The notes below the pieces were generated by a model, which did not search any database, was not told where the DNA came from, and saw only the letters and a list, made by a program, of their open reading frames with translations. Source: Nannocystis exedens (lineage in GTDB: Bacteria; Myxococcota_A; Polyangia; Nannocystales; Nannocystaceae). Taken from it: 64,000 bases of DNA. The DNA is taken from NCBI RefSeq assembly GCF_002343915.1, contig NZ_NETK01000001.1, positions 930,001 to 994,000 of the forward strand. The letters run 5' to 3'. The position numbers and the translations under genes were made by a program. Positions 1 through 8,650 of the stretch are shown one piece after another; position 1 is the stretch's first letter, and each line of letters begins with the position of its first letter.

Positions 1-504
1 GCCCCGGTGCGCGACGAGAGCGGCGAGATGTTCGCCGCGGTGGTCGTCTACCTCGACGTCACCGAGCGCAACCGGGCCGAGGCCGAGCGCACGCAGATCC
101 GCGACGAGCTGATCCGGACCCAGGCCCAGGCGCTGGCCGAGCGCTCGACCCCGCTGATCCCGCTCGGCGACGACGTGGTGGCCATGCCGATCGTCGGCAC
201 CCTCGACGGCGCCCGCGCCGACCAGATCATCGAGGTCCTGCTGGCCGGCTGCGCCGCCCGCAAGGCCCGCCACGCGATCCTCGACGTCACCGGCGTCCCG
301 CACGCCGACACCGCCGTCGCCGGCGCCCTCCTGCGCGCCGCCGCGGCCGTGCGCCTCCTCGGCGTCGAGCCGATCCTCACCGGCATCCGCCCCGACGTCG
401 CCCGCACCCTCGTCGGCCTCGACGTCGACCTCCGCGGCGTGATCACGCTGTCGACCCTGCAGGAAGGCATCGCCCACGCGACCCGCCAGGCGACGCGCCG
501 CTGA
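1..504 (+). CDS. RsbR-type PAS-STAS regulator, 3' part (5' end outside window)
   Basis: The reading frame is already open at the first base, so the true start lies upstream; 167 residues are visible. The first ~25 residues read as the end of a PAS/PAC domain (VTERNRAEAER), then a linker helix and a C-terminal STAS domain (about residues 50-160). RsbR-type proteins build stressosome-like complexes whose STAS threonines are phosphorylated by an RsbT-like kinase. Positions equivalent to the two RsbRA phospho-sites are visible as Thr in HADT and ILTGIRP. It is paralogous to the genes at 4908-5708 and 31922-33046. No RsbS or RsbT gene is nearby, so its output is unknown. Confidence 0.85.
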   Translation, partial: APVRDESGEMFAAVVVYLDVTERNRAEAERTQIRDELIRTQAQALAERSTPLIPLGDDVVAMPIVGTLDGARADQIIEVLLAGCAARKARHAILDVTGVPHADTAVAGALLRAAAAVRLLGVEPILTGIRPDVARTLVGLDVDLRGVITLSTLQEGIAHATRQATRR

Positions 505-989
505 CGTCGCGCGCCGGCCCGAGGCGCCCGGGCCGCGTCGAGGATGGCGCTCGCCTCGTCGCGGCATTTCCCCGACCTCTGCAGGTCCCGCACGATGTTC
601 GGAGGCTCGCCGGCGTGCTCCTGGCCGAATCGCAGGAGCGCGTGGCGCTCCGCCGAATTCTTCCGCCGGTCTTTTGCGCTCCTGAACGGCCGCTCCGGAC
701 CGCGCATCGATGATCTGATGATACGTCCGCCGCACCGCGCGATGAGCCCCGTTGCGAACGCTTCTCGGGGCCCGCGAGCGCCCGCCGCCGGGAACGGCGA
801 CGGCCTCACGACGGGTCGGCCTGGCGCCGGTGCATGAGACCGCGGCCCTTGGAGTCGGGACATTGCTCGCAATGCCGCTCCGACGCAGGTCCGCGCGACC
901 CGCCGGAGCCACGCCGAGGCGTCATCACGGTCGGCGACCCACCGACGCGATGCAAAGCGCTCGCGCCGGTCCGGCCCGGCTCCTGCGAA
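505..989. other. Intergenic, no supported gene
   Basis: 485 bases between a + gene and a - gene, so the flanking genes converge. A short minus-strand stretch around 540-710 has protein-like composition (Asn, Lys, His and Phe present), but it runs antisense into the neighbouring gene, has no ribosome-binding site and resembles nothing I recognise. No hairpin or repeat was noticed. Confidence 0.5.
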
Positions 990-1556
990 TCAGGTCTCGA
1001 ACCACGCCTCGCAGCTCATGGCGCCCGGCGCCCCGCTGTACGACAGCGGGATCTCCCGCGCCGTGCCGAGCGGGAGCGGGCCGGTCACGCCGCTGTACGG
1101 CGCGGGGATGCCGTAATAGTGATAGACCTTGTACTTGATCGGGAAGTATCCGGCGTTGATGCTGCTGCAATCCGACAGGATGATGGGGCCCGGGTTGTCC
1201 AGGAAGACTTTGACGTCGAAGGGGTCGCTGCCGTACACGATCTCGCAGCACATCGGGTGCTTCGCCGCGACCGGGTCGGAGGGCGCTGCTTGCAGCTCGT
1301 CCGGGCCGTCCATGCCGGGCGAATCGTCGCCCTCCTCCGGCTGCGCGGCCTCCTCGGCCTCCGGGGCCTCGGCGACGAGCTCCAGCTCGTCCGGGGCGGC
1401 CGGCGCTTCGAGCTCGGCGTCGTGGGGAACATCGTCCATATCGTCACAGGCCGCGGCAGACAGGGCCAATAGCGGCACCAGGGCTCGCAGCGCGCGGCCG
1501 AGGCCGGACAGAGAACACGAAAAGGTCGACTTGTCGGACAGGGTAAGATTCAACAT
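990..1556 (-). CDS. Hypothetical lipoprotein with acidic Pro/Glu-rich spacer
   Basis: 188 residues. I start it at the ATG at 1556 because GAGGAG lies five bases upstream; a longer in-frame start lacks this. Residues ~1-36 form a signal peptide ending ALSAAAC, a relaxed lipobox, so export and lipidation are likely. An acidic low-complexity spacer follows (Glu/Pro/Ala/Asp, about residues 37-90), then a compact C-terminal domain with CC, several Tyr and a late Cys (SCEAWF). I do not recognise the family. It looks like one of many surface lipoproteins of myxobacteria and stands alone. Confidence 0.7.
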   Translation of the reverse strand: MLNLTLSDKSTFSCSLSGLGRALRALVPLLALSAAACDDMDDVPHDAELEAPAAPDELELVAEAPEAEEAAQPEEGDDSPGMDGPDELQAAPSDPVAAKHPMCCEIVYGSDPFDVKVFLDNPGPIILSDCSSINAGYFPIKYKVYHYYGIPAPYSGVTGPLPLGTAREIPLSYSGAPGAMSCEAWFET

Positions 1557-1986
1557 GGCATCTCCTCGACTTTCCAGTGACCGCCCGCGACGAAGCAATT
1601 GTTCGACGCAGCATTTTTCTCCGCGCGACTCTGGTGGTTCGCGCCCAGCCCTGCGGCCCCGACCGCCCGGCGCGCGCGGCGCCCACCCTTCGAGACAGCG
1701 CGACGCGCATTGTCGTCGTTCCGCGGCCGTGGCGTTGGCTCGACTTTACGAATAGGCGGACGTCGCTCGCGGTCGGCTTGGCCGCGATTGACGATTCCGT
1801 CTCCTTCGACTCTCGCCATTACTCACAGGCGCGAAATCGACTGAGGCTCCACGACCTCGGCGTCCGCACACGCGCTGAGGGATTCGCCGAGACGCCTCGC
1901 CCGGGCTCCTGCGGCCCGTAAATCGACGATCCGGGCCGCGGGCGTCCACGGGCGACAGCGCCGGGGTTTTGTGTTTGGATCGGCGC
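1557..1986. other. Intergenic region between divergent lipoprotein genes
   Basis: About 430 bases between two divergently transcribed lipoprotein genes, so it should hold both promoters. No reading frame here has protein-like character. An AT-richer patch near 1590-1620 is the best candidate for the minus-strand promoter, but no clear -35/-10 pair was found. Confidence 0.4.
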
Positions 1987-3642
1987 ATGCGACGTACGGC
2001 ATGGCTTCGGGGGGCGCCAGTGGCTTGCATCCTGGCGTGCAACGGCGGGGGCGGCGGGGACACCGACACGACCGACGGGACCGGCGCGGCGGCGACGATG
2101 AGCGGCGGGCCGTCGACCGGAGACACGCCTGGCACCACCACCGACGAGCCGCCGACCACCGGCGGGCCGACCGTACCGACCGGCACCGACGGCACCAGCG
2201 AGTCGAGCGACACCACCCCGCCGGTCACCACCACCGACGGCACCACCGGCGACCCGCCCGACCCGAACGAGCTCGGCGGCCCGTTCCGCCGCGGGATCAA
2301 CATCGGCGTGCGCAACCCGGGCTTCAGCGACCCGGACGGCGCCTGGCTCGCGGGACAGGTCGGCTGCAACAGCATCCGGGTCTCGCTGCCGGAGCGGCAC
2401 CTCGTCACCTGGGGCTACGACATCGAGGTCGCCGACATCGCCGCCTACGCCGACATGGGCCTCGACCGGCACATCGCCTTCTTGACCTCGCCGATCGCCG
2501 AGCACTCGACCGCGCCCAACGGCACGCCCGACTGGGAGCTGGCCCACTGGATCCCGAAGAACCTGTACGAGCCGGCGGTCGTCGACGGCAAGATCAACCC
2601 CGACAACTACTGGGCCGAATACGTGTACAAGACCGTCAGCACGTACAAGGACCACGTCGATATGTGGGAGATCTGGAACGAGCCCGACTGGGTCGCCGAC
2701 TGGAATTACACCGAGACGTGGGACACCGACCCGCCGACCAAGGAGCAGCTCGTGCGGTTCGGCGGCTCGATCTTCGACTACGTGCGCATGCTGCGGGTCA
2801 GCAAGGAGGCGGCGCTGTTGGCCGATCCGGACGCCAAGATCGCCCTCGGCGGGATCGGCTACCCCAACTTCCTCGACGCCCTGCTGCGCTACACCGACAA
2901 CCCCGACGGCGGCACCGTCACCGCCGAGTTCCCCGAGACCGGGGCGGCCTACTTCGACATCCTCAACTATCATTATTACCCGCTGTGGACCCCCGGCAAT
3001 TCGGACGCCGGCGCCGACGGCTTCTTCGCCTCGCGCGACGCCTTCGCCGCCAAGATGGCGGCCGCCGGCGTGCCCGAGCGGCCCTACAACGTCACCGAGG
3101 TCGGCGCGCCGAAGACCGCCCTGAACGGCCAGCCCGGCGGCGTCGAGTACGCGCGCAACTTTTATGTCAAGGTGTTCGCGCGGGCCCAGGCCGAGAAGTT
3201 CGTCGGCGCCGACTGGTTCATCCTCAGCGACGGCGACCCCGGCGACCCGTTCGGCGAGATGGGCCTCTATCAGGACATCAAGGACCTCGGCGCCAAGGAG
3301 GACGCGGTGCCCTCGGTCACGGGCGTCGCCGCCAGGACCCTCAACACCTTGCTGGCCGACTCGCGCGCCGACCCGCCCGCGACCGCGGCTCTCGGCGCGC
3401 CCGCGGACGTGCGCGCCTACGCGTTCCGCCTGCCCGACGACCGCCAGGCGATCGTCGCCTGGGCCTACGCGCTCGGCACCGACGAGTCGGCGCAGGCCCA
3501 CTTCGACCTGCCGACCGACAAGAGCTTCGACCTGCACGCGTGGGACTTCAGCCAGACCGGCACCGCCACCCCGCTGGCCCCCGAGGGCGGGCTCCTCGGC
3601 CTCGACCTCACCGCCTCGCCGGTGATCCTCGTCGAGCAGTGA
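1987..3642 (+). CDS. Secreted glycoside hydrolase (clan GH-A fold) lipoprotein
   Basis: 551 residues from the ATG at 1987; a TTG further up would only lengthen the signal. The N-terminus is a lipoprotein signal (VACILAC), followed by a Gly run and a ~70-residue Thr/Asp/Gly/Pro-rich spacer typical of this genome. The catalytic domain (about 95-440) looks like a TIM-barrel GH-A glycosidase: MWEIWNEPDW carries the Asn-Glu acid/base, and YNVTEVGAPKT supplies a Glu in the expected nucleophile position. A C-terminal beta-rich tail (about 445-551) resembles the accessory sandwich of GH39/GH5-type enzymes. It probably cleaves a beta-linked polysaccharide at the cell surface; the substrate cannot be told. 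Confidence 0.75.
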   Translation: MRRTAWLRGAPVACILACNGGGGGDTDTTDGTGAAATMSGGPSTGDTPGTTTDEPPTTGGPTVPTGTDGTSESSDTTPPVTTTDGTTGDPPDPNELGGPFRRGINIGVRNPGFSDPDGAWLAGQVGCNSIRVSLPERHLVTWGYDIEVADIAAYADMGLDRHIAFLTSPIAEHSTAPNGTPDWELAHWIPKNLYEPAVVDGKINPDNYWAEYVYKTVSTYKDHVDMWEIWNEPDWVADWNYTETWDTDPPTKEQLVRFGGSIFDYVRMLRVSKEAALLADPDAKIALGGIGYPNFLDALLRYTDNPDGGTVTAEFPETGAAYFDILNYHYYPLWTPGNSDAGADGFFASRDAFAAKMAAAGVPERPYNVTEVGAPKTALNGQPGGVEYARNFYVKVFARAQAEKFVGADWFILSDGDPGDPFGEMGLYQDIKDLGAKEDAVPSVTGVAARTLNTLLADSRADPPATAALGAPADVRAYAFRLPDDRQAIVAWAYALGTDESAQAHFDLPTDKSFDLHAWDFSQTGTATPLAPEGGLLGLDLTASPVILVEQ

Positions 3643-3960
3643 CGGCGTGACTTTCGGGACATGCGCTGAAAGGCATGTCCCTTCAAACTTGTCCTTTCAG
3701 GCATGTTCTCCCGGTCATGTCTGAAGGCGCGAGCGCCGGGGCCACGCGCCGTCGTGCAGCGCCCTGTCGGCGTCGCGGGGACGCCCGGGCGCCCGCGAAC
3801 GACGCGCGGACCCGCGACCGCCGAAGCCCGCGCGTGGCTGCGACGGTTCCTATCGGGTTGCGCCGCGTGCAGCCGCGGCCGGCGGCGGCATCGTCGTTGA
3901 CACTCGCGGAGGGCGTGTTAGTCGTGGCCGCCCGCGATCCCTCGCGGAGACGGCTCCCCC
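3643..3960. other. Intergenic with TGTCC/GGACA stem-loop
   Basis: 318 bases between two + genes. The first 80 bases hold a cluster of the dispersed palindromic element (listed separately). The rest is G+C-rich with no supported gene. The promoter of the downstream transferase should lie near its 3' end, but no clear box is visible. Confidence 0.5.
3655..3725. repeat. Dispersed TGTCC/GGACA element with bulged hairpin
   Basis: Several copies of the word family GACATG / CATGTCC. Arms CTGAAAGG (3666-3673) and CCTTTCAG (3693-3700) pair, extended outward by ACATG and CATGT with a small bulge. It lies just after the glycosidase stop codon and could act as a terminator, though no T-run follows. Confidence 0.65.
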
Positions 3961-4620
3961 ATGCCCGACCTGACGCTGCACGCCCATCCCCTGTCCTCCT
4001 ATTGCTGGAAGGTCCTGATCGCCCTCTACGAGGCCGGCACCGCCTTCACCTACCAGCACCTCGACCTCGCCGATCCGCGGGCGCGGGCCGACTTCTACGC
4101 GCTGTGGCCGATGGGCAAGATGCCCGTCCTGGTCGACGCCACGGCCGGGCGCACCGTCCCCGAGACCAGCGTCATCGTCGAATACCTCGACCGCTACGCC
4201 GCGCCGGCGCACCGCATGCTCCCGGCCGACGCCGAGGCGGCGCTCGAGGTCCGCGCCTGGGACCGCTTCTTCGACCTCTACGTGATGTCGCCGATGCAGA
4301 AGATCGTCGGGGACCGGATCCGCCCGGCCGACGGCCGCGACCCGTTCGGCGTGGCCGAGGCGCGGCGCACGCTGGACGCCGCCTACGGCGTGCTGGAGGC
4401 CCGCATGCAGAGCCGCCAGTGGGCCGCCGGCGACTTCGGCCTGGCCGACTGCGCCGCCGCCCCGGCCCTGCACTACGCCGACAAGATCGCCCCGCTGCGC
4501 GGCCGCCTCGCCGCGCTCACCGCCTACCTCGAGCGGCTCGAGGCGCGCCCGTCGTTCGCGCGCGTGCTGGTCGAGGCGCAGCCGTACGCGCACCATTTCC
4601 CGCGCGAGAACGTGGGCTGA
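3961..4620 (+). CDS. Glutathione S-transferase family protein
   Basis: 219 residues, the usual GST length. The N-terminal thioredoxin fold (about 1-78) has HPLSSYCWKV, where a Ser or Cys could activate glutathione, then GKMPVLVD with the cis-Pro that positions glutathione, and ETSVIVEYLD for the gamma-glutamyl contact. The all-helical C-terminal domain (about 90-205) contains the GLADCAAAPAL motif of the N-capping box region. It likely conjugates or reduces electrophiles or peroxides in the cytoplasm. It is monocistronic, flanked on both sides by copies of the dispersed palindrome. Confidence 0.9.
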   Translation: MPDLTLHAHPLSSYCWKVLIALYEAGTAFTYQHLDLADPRARADFYALWPMGKMPVLVDATAGRTVPETSVIVEYLDRYAAPAHRMLPADAEAALEVRAWDRFFDLYVMSPMQKIVGDRIRPADGRDPFGVAEARRTLDAAYGVLEARMQSRQWAAGDFGLADCAAAPALHYADKIAPLRGRLAALTAYLERLEARPSFARVLVEAQPYAHHFPRENVG

Positions 4621-4727
4621 AGCGCGCGGCTCGAGCCGGCCCGGCGCAACACGGCCGGGGCTCGCGAGGGCGTCGCGTCGGCCACGCGGGCCGGGAGCAC
4701 CCGGCGCGGGTGCGAACGACGCGGGCC

Positions 4728-4890
4728 ACCTGTCCTGAAGCACATGTCGTCCCGGCCCGCCGCGATCCACCGGCCTCCCGGCACGGCTGTCGACGCATGT
4801 CCCCGTGCGACCCGTGTGACCGGCCGACCGCGCCGGCAGCGAACGGCCGCCGTCACCTCCTGACCTGCCTTTGAAGGCATGTCCTCAGCG
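4728..4890. repeat. Two scattered copies of the TGTCC/GGACA element
   Basis: Copies at about 4728-4750 (CCTGTCCTGAAGCACATGTC) and 4864-4884 (TGAAGGCATGTCCTCAG), in the gap between the convergent transferase and PAS-STAS genes. Neither forms a perfect stem by itself. The ~110 bases between them show no gene. Confidence 0.55.
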
Positions 4891-4907
4891 ACAGATGCGC
4901 TCGTGGC

Positions 4908-5708
4908 TCAACCGCGCCGCGCCTGCAGCGCATGGGCCACTCCGGCCTTGAGATCGGCGAGCGCGACGATCGCTCCGAGGTCGATCCCGAGCCCCGCGAT
5001 CACCTGGGCCACGGGCGGGCGGATCCCGGTGATCACGGCCTCGGCCCCGAGCAGGCGGACGCCGCGGGCGGCGCGGACGATGCCCTCGATCACGTGCGTG
5101 TCGATCGTGCGCACCCCGGTGACGTCGAGGATCGCCGTGTGGGCGCGGTGCTCGGCCACCCCGGCCAGCAGCGTCTGCGTGGCCTGTGCCCCGCGGTGGG
5201 CGTCGAGCGTGCCGACCAGCGGCATCACCACCACCCCGTCGGCGACCGGCAGGAGCGGCGTGGCGAGCTCCTGCAGGGCCTCCTGGTGGGCGCGCGCGGT
5301 CTCCTCCTCCGCCAGCTTGCGCGCGGTGACGTCGTGGAACCACCCGACCACGCCGAGCAGCGCGCCCGTGCGGTCGCGCAGCGGGGCCTTGTGCGTCTCG
5401 ACCCACCGGTCCTCGCCGTCGACGCGCAGCACCTCGAGGATCGTCGGCTTGGCGACCCCGGTGGTGAGCACCTCGCGGTCGTCGGCCCGGAACTTCTCCG
5501 CCTGCGCGCGCGGCCACGGCATGTCGAAGTCGTCGCGCCCGCAGATCTCCGCCGGCGTCGCCAGGCCGGCCTGGGCGGCGAACAGCACGTTGCAGCCGTA
5601 GTAACGCAGCGACATGTCCTTCCAGAACATGCTGTACGGCAAGGCGTCCGCGGTCGCTTGCAAGACCACGAGCGCGCGCTCCAGCTCCTCCGCCGAAGTG
5701 TTGGCCAT
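4908..5708 (-). CDS. RsbR-like PAS-STAS stressosome-type regulator
   Basis: 266 residues. A PAS domain with PAC (about 12-130, ending VVGWFHDVTARKLAEEE) may bind a small ligand or cofactor. A coiled linker leads to a STAS domain (about 145-262). The threonines equivalent to the two RsbRA phosphorylation sites are present in TIDT and VITGIRP. In Bacillus such proteins sense stress and release the RsbT kinase from the stressosome. It is one of three paralogs in this window, and all lack neighbouring rsbS/rsbT. Its upstream gene is a LuxR-type regulator on the same strand, 163 bases away and not obviously co-transcribed. Confidence 0.88.
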   Translation of the reverse strand: MANTSAEELERALVVLQATADALPYSMFWKDMSLRYYGCNVLFAAQAGLATPAEICGRDDFDMPWPRAQAEKFRADDREVLTTGVAKPTILEVLRVDGEDRWVETHKAPLRDRTGALLGVVGWFHDVTARKLAEEETARAHQEALQELATPLLPVADGVVVMPLVGTLDAHRGAQATQTLLAGVAEHRAHTAILDVTGVRTIDTHVIEGIVRAARGVRLLGAEAVITGIRPPVAQVIAGLGIDLGAIVALADLKAGVAHALQARRG

Positions 5709-5871
5709 CGGGGCCTCAGCCTACGCGACGGGCCCCGTCGGCGCCCGTGGCCGCGCAATCATTACGCCAGGATTTTGTCGTGACGGCGGTCGCTCGAGGG
5801 CGGGCCCTCGGGGCGAAACCTAGCACCCACGTGCGCTGATTGCTCGACCGCGGCGACCGCGTCGACTGCCA

Positions 5872-6723
5872 TCATTGAACGGCGTCGGGACGCGGTCGCG
5901 ACCGCGGGCGCCGTCCGCCGCCGCGGGCCTGGCGGACGGACTCTCCCGCGGCGCAGCCGGCCGGGATGAACTTGGCCATCAGCTCGGCGCGGCCCGACAC
6001 TCCGAAGGCGCGGAACACGGCCTTGGTGTACTGGTGAATTGTGTGAATGCTGAGACCGAGGTGCTCGGCGAATTGCTTCTCGGTCTGGCCGCCGAGCAGG
6101 AGCTCGAGCACCCGCGCCTCGCGCGGCGTGAGCGGCCGCTGCGGCCGGGGTGGGACGGGGGCCTCGTCGTCGAGCAGCCCGTCGGCGGCGGCGGTGAACA
6201 CGTGGACGAGCGCCGCGTCCTCGGGCTCGAACGGGCGCTCCCCCCAGCCCCGCACCACCGCGAAGCCGCGCACGTGCCCGGCGCTGGCCCCGTAGCGCAC
6301 CGCGCAGATCCCATCGTCGGTGTCGGCGGCGCGCAGCTGTTCGGCGACGAACGGCGTGCGGTACCAGACCGCGTCGTCGACCAGCTGGCGCCGCGGCGCC
6401 ACTCGCACGTGGGCCTGCTCGAGCGGTCGATTTTCCATCAACCGGGCCAGCGCCGGGTTCATGCCGACCCCTTGCGCGCGATAGACGGCGAACAGCCGCT
6501 CGAGCGGCTCGTCCAGGCCGGCGATGAGCACGTCGCAGGGTCGGCCCAGGCCGCCGGCGCGGAAGTCGCTGATGTTCAACACCGTGGCGAAGCGGCCGCC
6601 GATGACCTGCAGCAGCCCGCGCACGAGGTGCGACCGGCGCTCCGCCGGCTGGCATTCACGCGCCTCGGCGATGACGCGCAAGACCCGCTCGATCCGCTCG
6701 ATGCGCACGCTCCCGTGGTTCAT
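5872..6723 (-). CDS. LuxR-family transcriptional regulator
   Basis: 283 residues. The N-terminal ~195 residues resemble a sensory (GAF/autoinducer-like) region that I cannot place in a family. The C-terminal LuxR helix-turn-helix (about 200-258) is clear: LTPREARVLELLLGGQTEKQ, then the recognition helix around HTIHQYTKAVFRAFGV. In this HTH type the Glu of TPRE and the hydrophobic spacing are conserved. The last ~25 residues are a basic Arg/Gly-rich tail that may add DNA affinity. It lies between two intergenic gaps. The target is unknown; the PAS-STAS gene downstream on the same strand is a candidate. Confidence 0.85.
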   Translation of the reverse strand: MNHGSVRIERIERVLRVIAEARECQPAERRSHLVRGLLQVIGGRFATVLNISDFRAGGLGRPCDVLIAGLDEPLERLFAVYRAQGVGMNPALARLMENRPLEQAHVRVAPRRQLVDDAVWYRTPFVAEQLRAADTDDGICAVRYGASAGHVRGFAVVRGWGERPFEPEDAALVHVFTAAADGLLDDEAPVPPRPQRPLTPREARVLELLLGGQTEKQFAEHLGLSIHTIHQYTKAVFRAFGVSGRAELMAKFIPAGCAAGESVRQARGGGRRPRSRPRPDAVQ

Positions 6724-7142
6724 CCCGCGCCGGCCCCAATGATCGTAGGGGACGGTGGCGGCATGCTAGCCGATGTTCTGCGGGCCGAACAGCGGCGGCG
6801 ACGCGACAGGGATGCGGGCTCTCGGCCTCGGACGGTCCTCACGTCGGTGAGCCCGGCGCGGCAGAGCGCCGGCATCGCGAGCGCATCGACGCCGGCCCGA
6901 GCGCGGGCGACCTCGCCGGCCGCGGACTCACGGTCTCTGCACGGACGCCGGCCCGGCCCGGCCCGGCGTCGCCTGGTTTCGCGCCGCGCGACGGACCGCC
7001 GCGGCGCGGGACGACGACGACAATGCCCTGAAGGACATGCTTTTTTATACATGTCCTTCGTAACATGTGCTCTGATAAACCTCGACGGCGGCCGCGGCGG
7101 CGGCCGGCCGGCCCCTCGCTTGCGGCGCGGGGGGTCGGGGCC
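6724..7142. other. Divergent intergenic region, one hairpin
   Basis: About 420 bases between the LuxR gene (-) and a small membrane-anchored protein (+). The first 300 bases show nothing I can support. The last part holds the strong hairpin listed next. Confidence 0.45.
7029..7072. repeat. Dispersed palindrome: 10-bp stem with T-run loop
   Basis: GAAGGACATG (7030-7039) and CATGTCCTTC (7050-7059) form a perfect 10-bp stem around a loop containing six T. A third word (ACATGTGC) follows. It lies ~80 bases upstream of the next start codon, so it could influence a promoter or leader. Confidence 0.7.
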
Positions 7143-7496
7143 ATGGTTGCGGCCATGCCTGAAGTCCTGACCCGGCACCCCGAAACCGTCCTTCAAGTCC
7201 TGCGCAGCGCCGGCGCCAAGTGCGGCGAGGGGGCGCCGCAGAAGATCCTGACGCAGTGCCCGGCCGAGTCGTTCTGCGCGCTGCCGGGCGGCGAGACCTG
7301 CGTCTACGACGTCGCCGACGTCGGGCGGATGACGCAGATCTCCGCCGCGGATCTGGCCCCGTACGTATGCAAGCAGGAGCAAGGCAGCGGCTGTTCCGCC
7401 GCGCGCACCGACGCGGGCGGCCTCTTGGTCGTCGGGCTCGTCGCCGGGCTCGCGCTCGGCCGCTGGTCGCGGCGCCGATCGCCGGCGACGCGGTGA
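7143..7496 (+). CDS. Small C-terminally anchored protein, function unknown
   Basis: 117 residues from the ATG at 7143, preceded by a G-rich stretch; a second ATG at 7155 is possible. There is no N-terminal signal peptide. The body has four or five Cys (GAKCGEG, LTQCPAESFCALPGGETCVYD, YVCKQ). The end is Gly/Leu/Val-rich (GLLVVGLVAGLALG) followed by a basic RWSRRR tail, the plan of a single tail anchor or a myxobacterial C-terminal sorting signal. I recognise the overall style as a conserved small myxobacterial protein but not a named family. Confidence 0.6.
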   Translation: MVAAMPEVLTRHPETVLQVLRSAGAKCGEGAPQKILTQCPAESFCALPGGETCVYDVADVGRMTQISAADLAPYVCKQEQGSGCSAARTDAGGLLVVGLVAGLALGRWSRRRSPATR

Positions 7497-7547
7497 CGCG
7501 GGCGCGACGACCCGGAGCGCGGGCCCCCTGTCTCGCGGCGGCGCGCG

Positions 7548-7931
7548 TCAGTAACGCTCGCCGTAGCAAGAATCGTAGTAGTCGAGGTTGTACCGGTGGC
7601 AGTACTTCTTCGCCTTGCTGCGACACCAGCCGTCCGGCTTGTCGACCGGGTTGACCGGGCGCCGCCAGGCCCTGCGGTAGTCGGAGAAGCCCTCGCAGTA
7701 GGCCAGGCAGTAGATCCGGACCTCGCCTCCGGTTTCCCAATAGGTCTCGGCGCCGCTCTCGTCCGGGACCACGCATTCGTAGGTCGCCGCCGGCTGGGTC
7801 TCCTCGGTGAACTCGTCGCCAGGCGCGGCCGATTCGCCGGGCTCCGCGGTGAACTCGTCGTCGAGTTCATCGGCGTCGCCGGGCACGGGAAGCGCGATCA
7901 AGAACGCACTCATGAGCATCTCGAACATCAT
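7548..7931 (-). CDS. Small secreted Cys/Tyr-rich protein
   Basis: 127 residues, started at the first of two consecutive ATGs, with GAGG eight bases upstream. A hydrophobic N-terminus (MLMSAFLIALPVPGDA) reads as a secretion signal with no lipobox Cys. An acidic Glu/Pro/Thr linker (about 20-45) is followed by a Cys- and Tyr-rich domain (IYCLAYCEGF, GWCRSKAKKYCHRYN, CYGERY) likely held by disulfides. No family recognised. It converges with the small gene upstream in the window. Confidence 0.6.
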   Translation of the reverse strand: MMFEMLMSAFLIALPVPGDADELDDEFTAEPGESAAPGDEFTEETQPAATYECVVPDESGAETYWETGGEVRIYCLAYCEGFSDYRRAWRRPVNPVDKPDGWCRSKAKKYCHRYNLDYYDSCYGERY

Positions 7932-8419
7932 GGTCGCCTCATTTCTCGCCGCCGCCGCCATGGCGTCGGCCCCGGGAATATGGCCGGGCGGCATTCGCCG
8001 TCCAGCGGACGGCCACGAGATTTCGTCGCCGTCCGCCGCGACCGCACGGGCCTGCGCCCTCGTCGAACCGCACCGCCGCCGGCCGTCCGCGTCCGCGCGA
8101 GGCGTCGACCGCGAATGACATGACCGCGACGCGGTCGCGGCGCTTCGCGGCCAGCGAGCCGAAGCGAGCCGCGGGCCGCGAGCGCGCGGGCGTGCGGCCG
8201 AACGAGGACGACGGGCCGCACCGCCCGCTCTCGCCCGCGCGGCTGGCCGCGGGAGCCGTTCGCATGGCTGTCGGTGTTCGAACCGGTGCGTGCGCGGCTC
8301 GGACGATCACGGATCGGGTCAGTGGGTCGAGACCCGGGCCGGTCGGCCAATTGATCAATCGCCGACATGCGAGAGTCCGGGGCGATGGCGGTCGCGGTCC
8401 GCATCGCTCCGCGCGGCTC

Positions 8420-8515
8420 GGGCGAGGGCTCGTCTCCGGGGGCGAGGGCGCGGCGAGCCGGCGAGCTCGCGCACTGCTGTACGACAAGATCAAGCGCTAC
8501 GGCCTCGGCGAGTGA
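8420..8515 (+). pseudogene. Possible C-terminal remnant of a sigma-54 activator (Fis-type HTH)
   Basis: The frame ending at the TGA 8513-8515 reads ALLYDKIKRYGLGE, very like the last helix of NtrC-family enhancer-binding proteins (…LYxKLKRYGLGE). The preceding residues (GRG, then VSGGEGAASRRA) could be a degraded version of the usual GRGNVSxAAxxLGISR helix. Nothing upstream continues the homology and there is no start codon in context. Short enough that chance similarity cannot be excluded. Confidence 0.4.
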
Positions 8516-8614
8516 GATGTCCCATAGGACATGTCAGAACATTCGGACATGTCCCCGGAGACAGCGTACCGAGGGACATGCCCGAACATTTCGGACATGT
8601 CCCTCGATACAGCG
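8515..8614. repeat. Two ~40-bp direct repeats of the GACATG element
   Basis: Copies at 8527-8566 and 8574-8614 (period ~47) share GGACATG(T/C)C, GAACATT, CGGACATGTCCC and a terminal ACAGCG. Each copy holds two inverted half-words, so several hairpins are possible. They lie just past the stop codon of the flavoprotein gene on the minus strand, a terminator-like place. Confidence 0.7.
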
Positions 8615-8650
8615 CATCGAAGCGGCGCGAGCCCGGTCGAGCGTCGCCGC

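Larger units (their letters stand above)
7932..8650. other. Long intergenic region with repeats and a gene remnant
   Basis: About 720 bases. It contains a possible Fis-type HTH remnant (8420-8515) and two direct repeats of the dispersed palindrome (8515-8614), both listed separately. The first ~480 bases are G+C-rich with no supported gene or structure. Confidence 0.5.

Noticed and set aside
540..710. Possible small minus-strand gene with protein-like composition
   Set aside because: It has no ribosome-binding site, continues antisense into the PAS-STAS gene and matches no family I know.
1819..3537. A 572-codon minus-strand open frame
   Set aside because: It is antisense to the glycosidase lipoprotein, whose catalytic motifs and signal peptide are clear.
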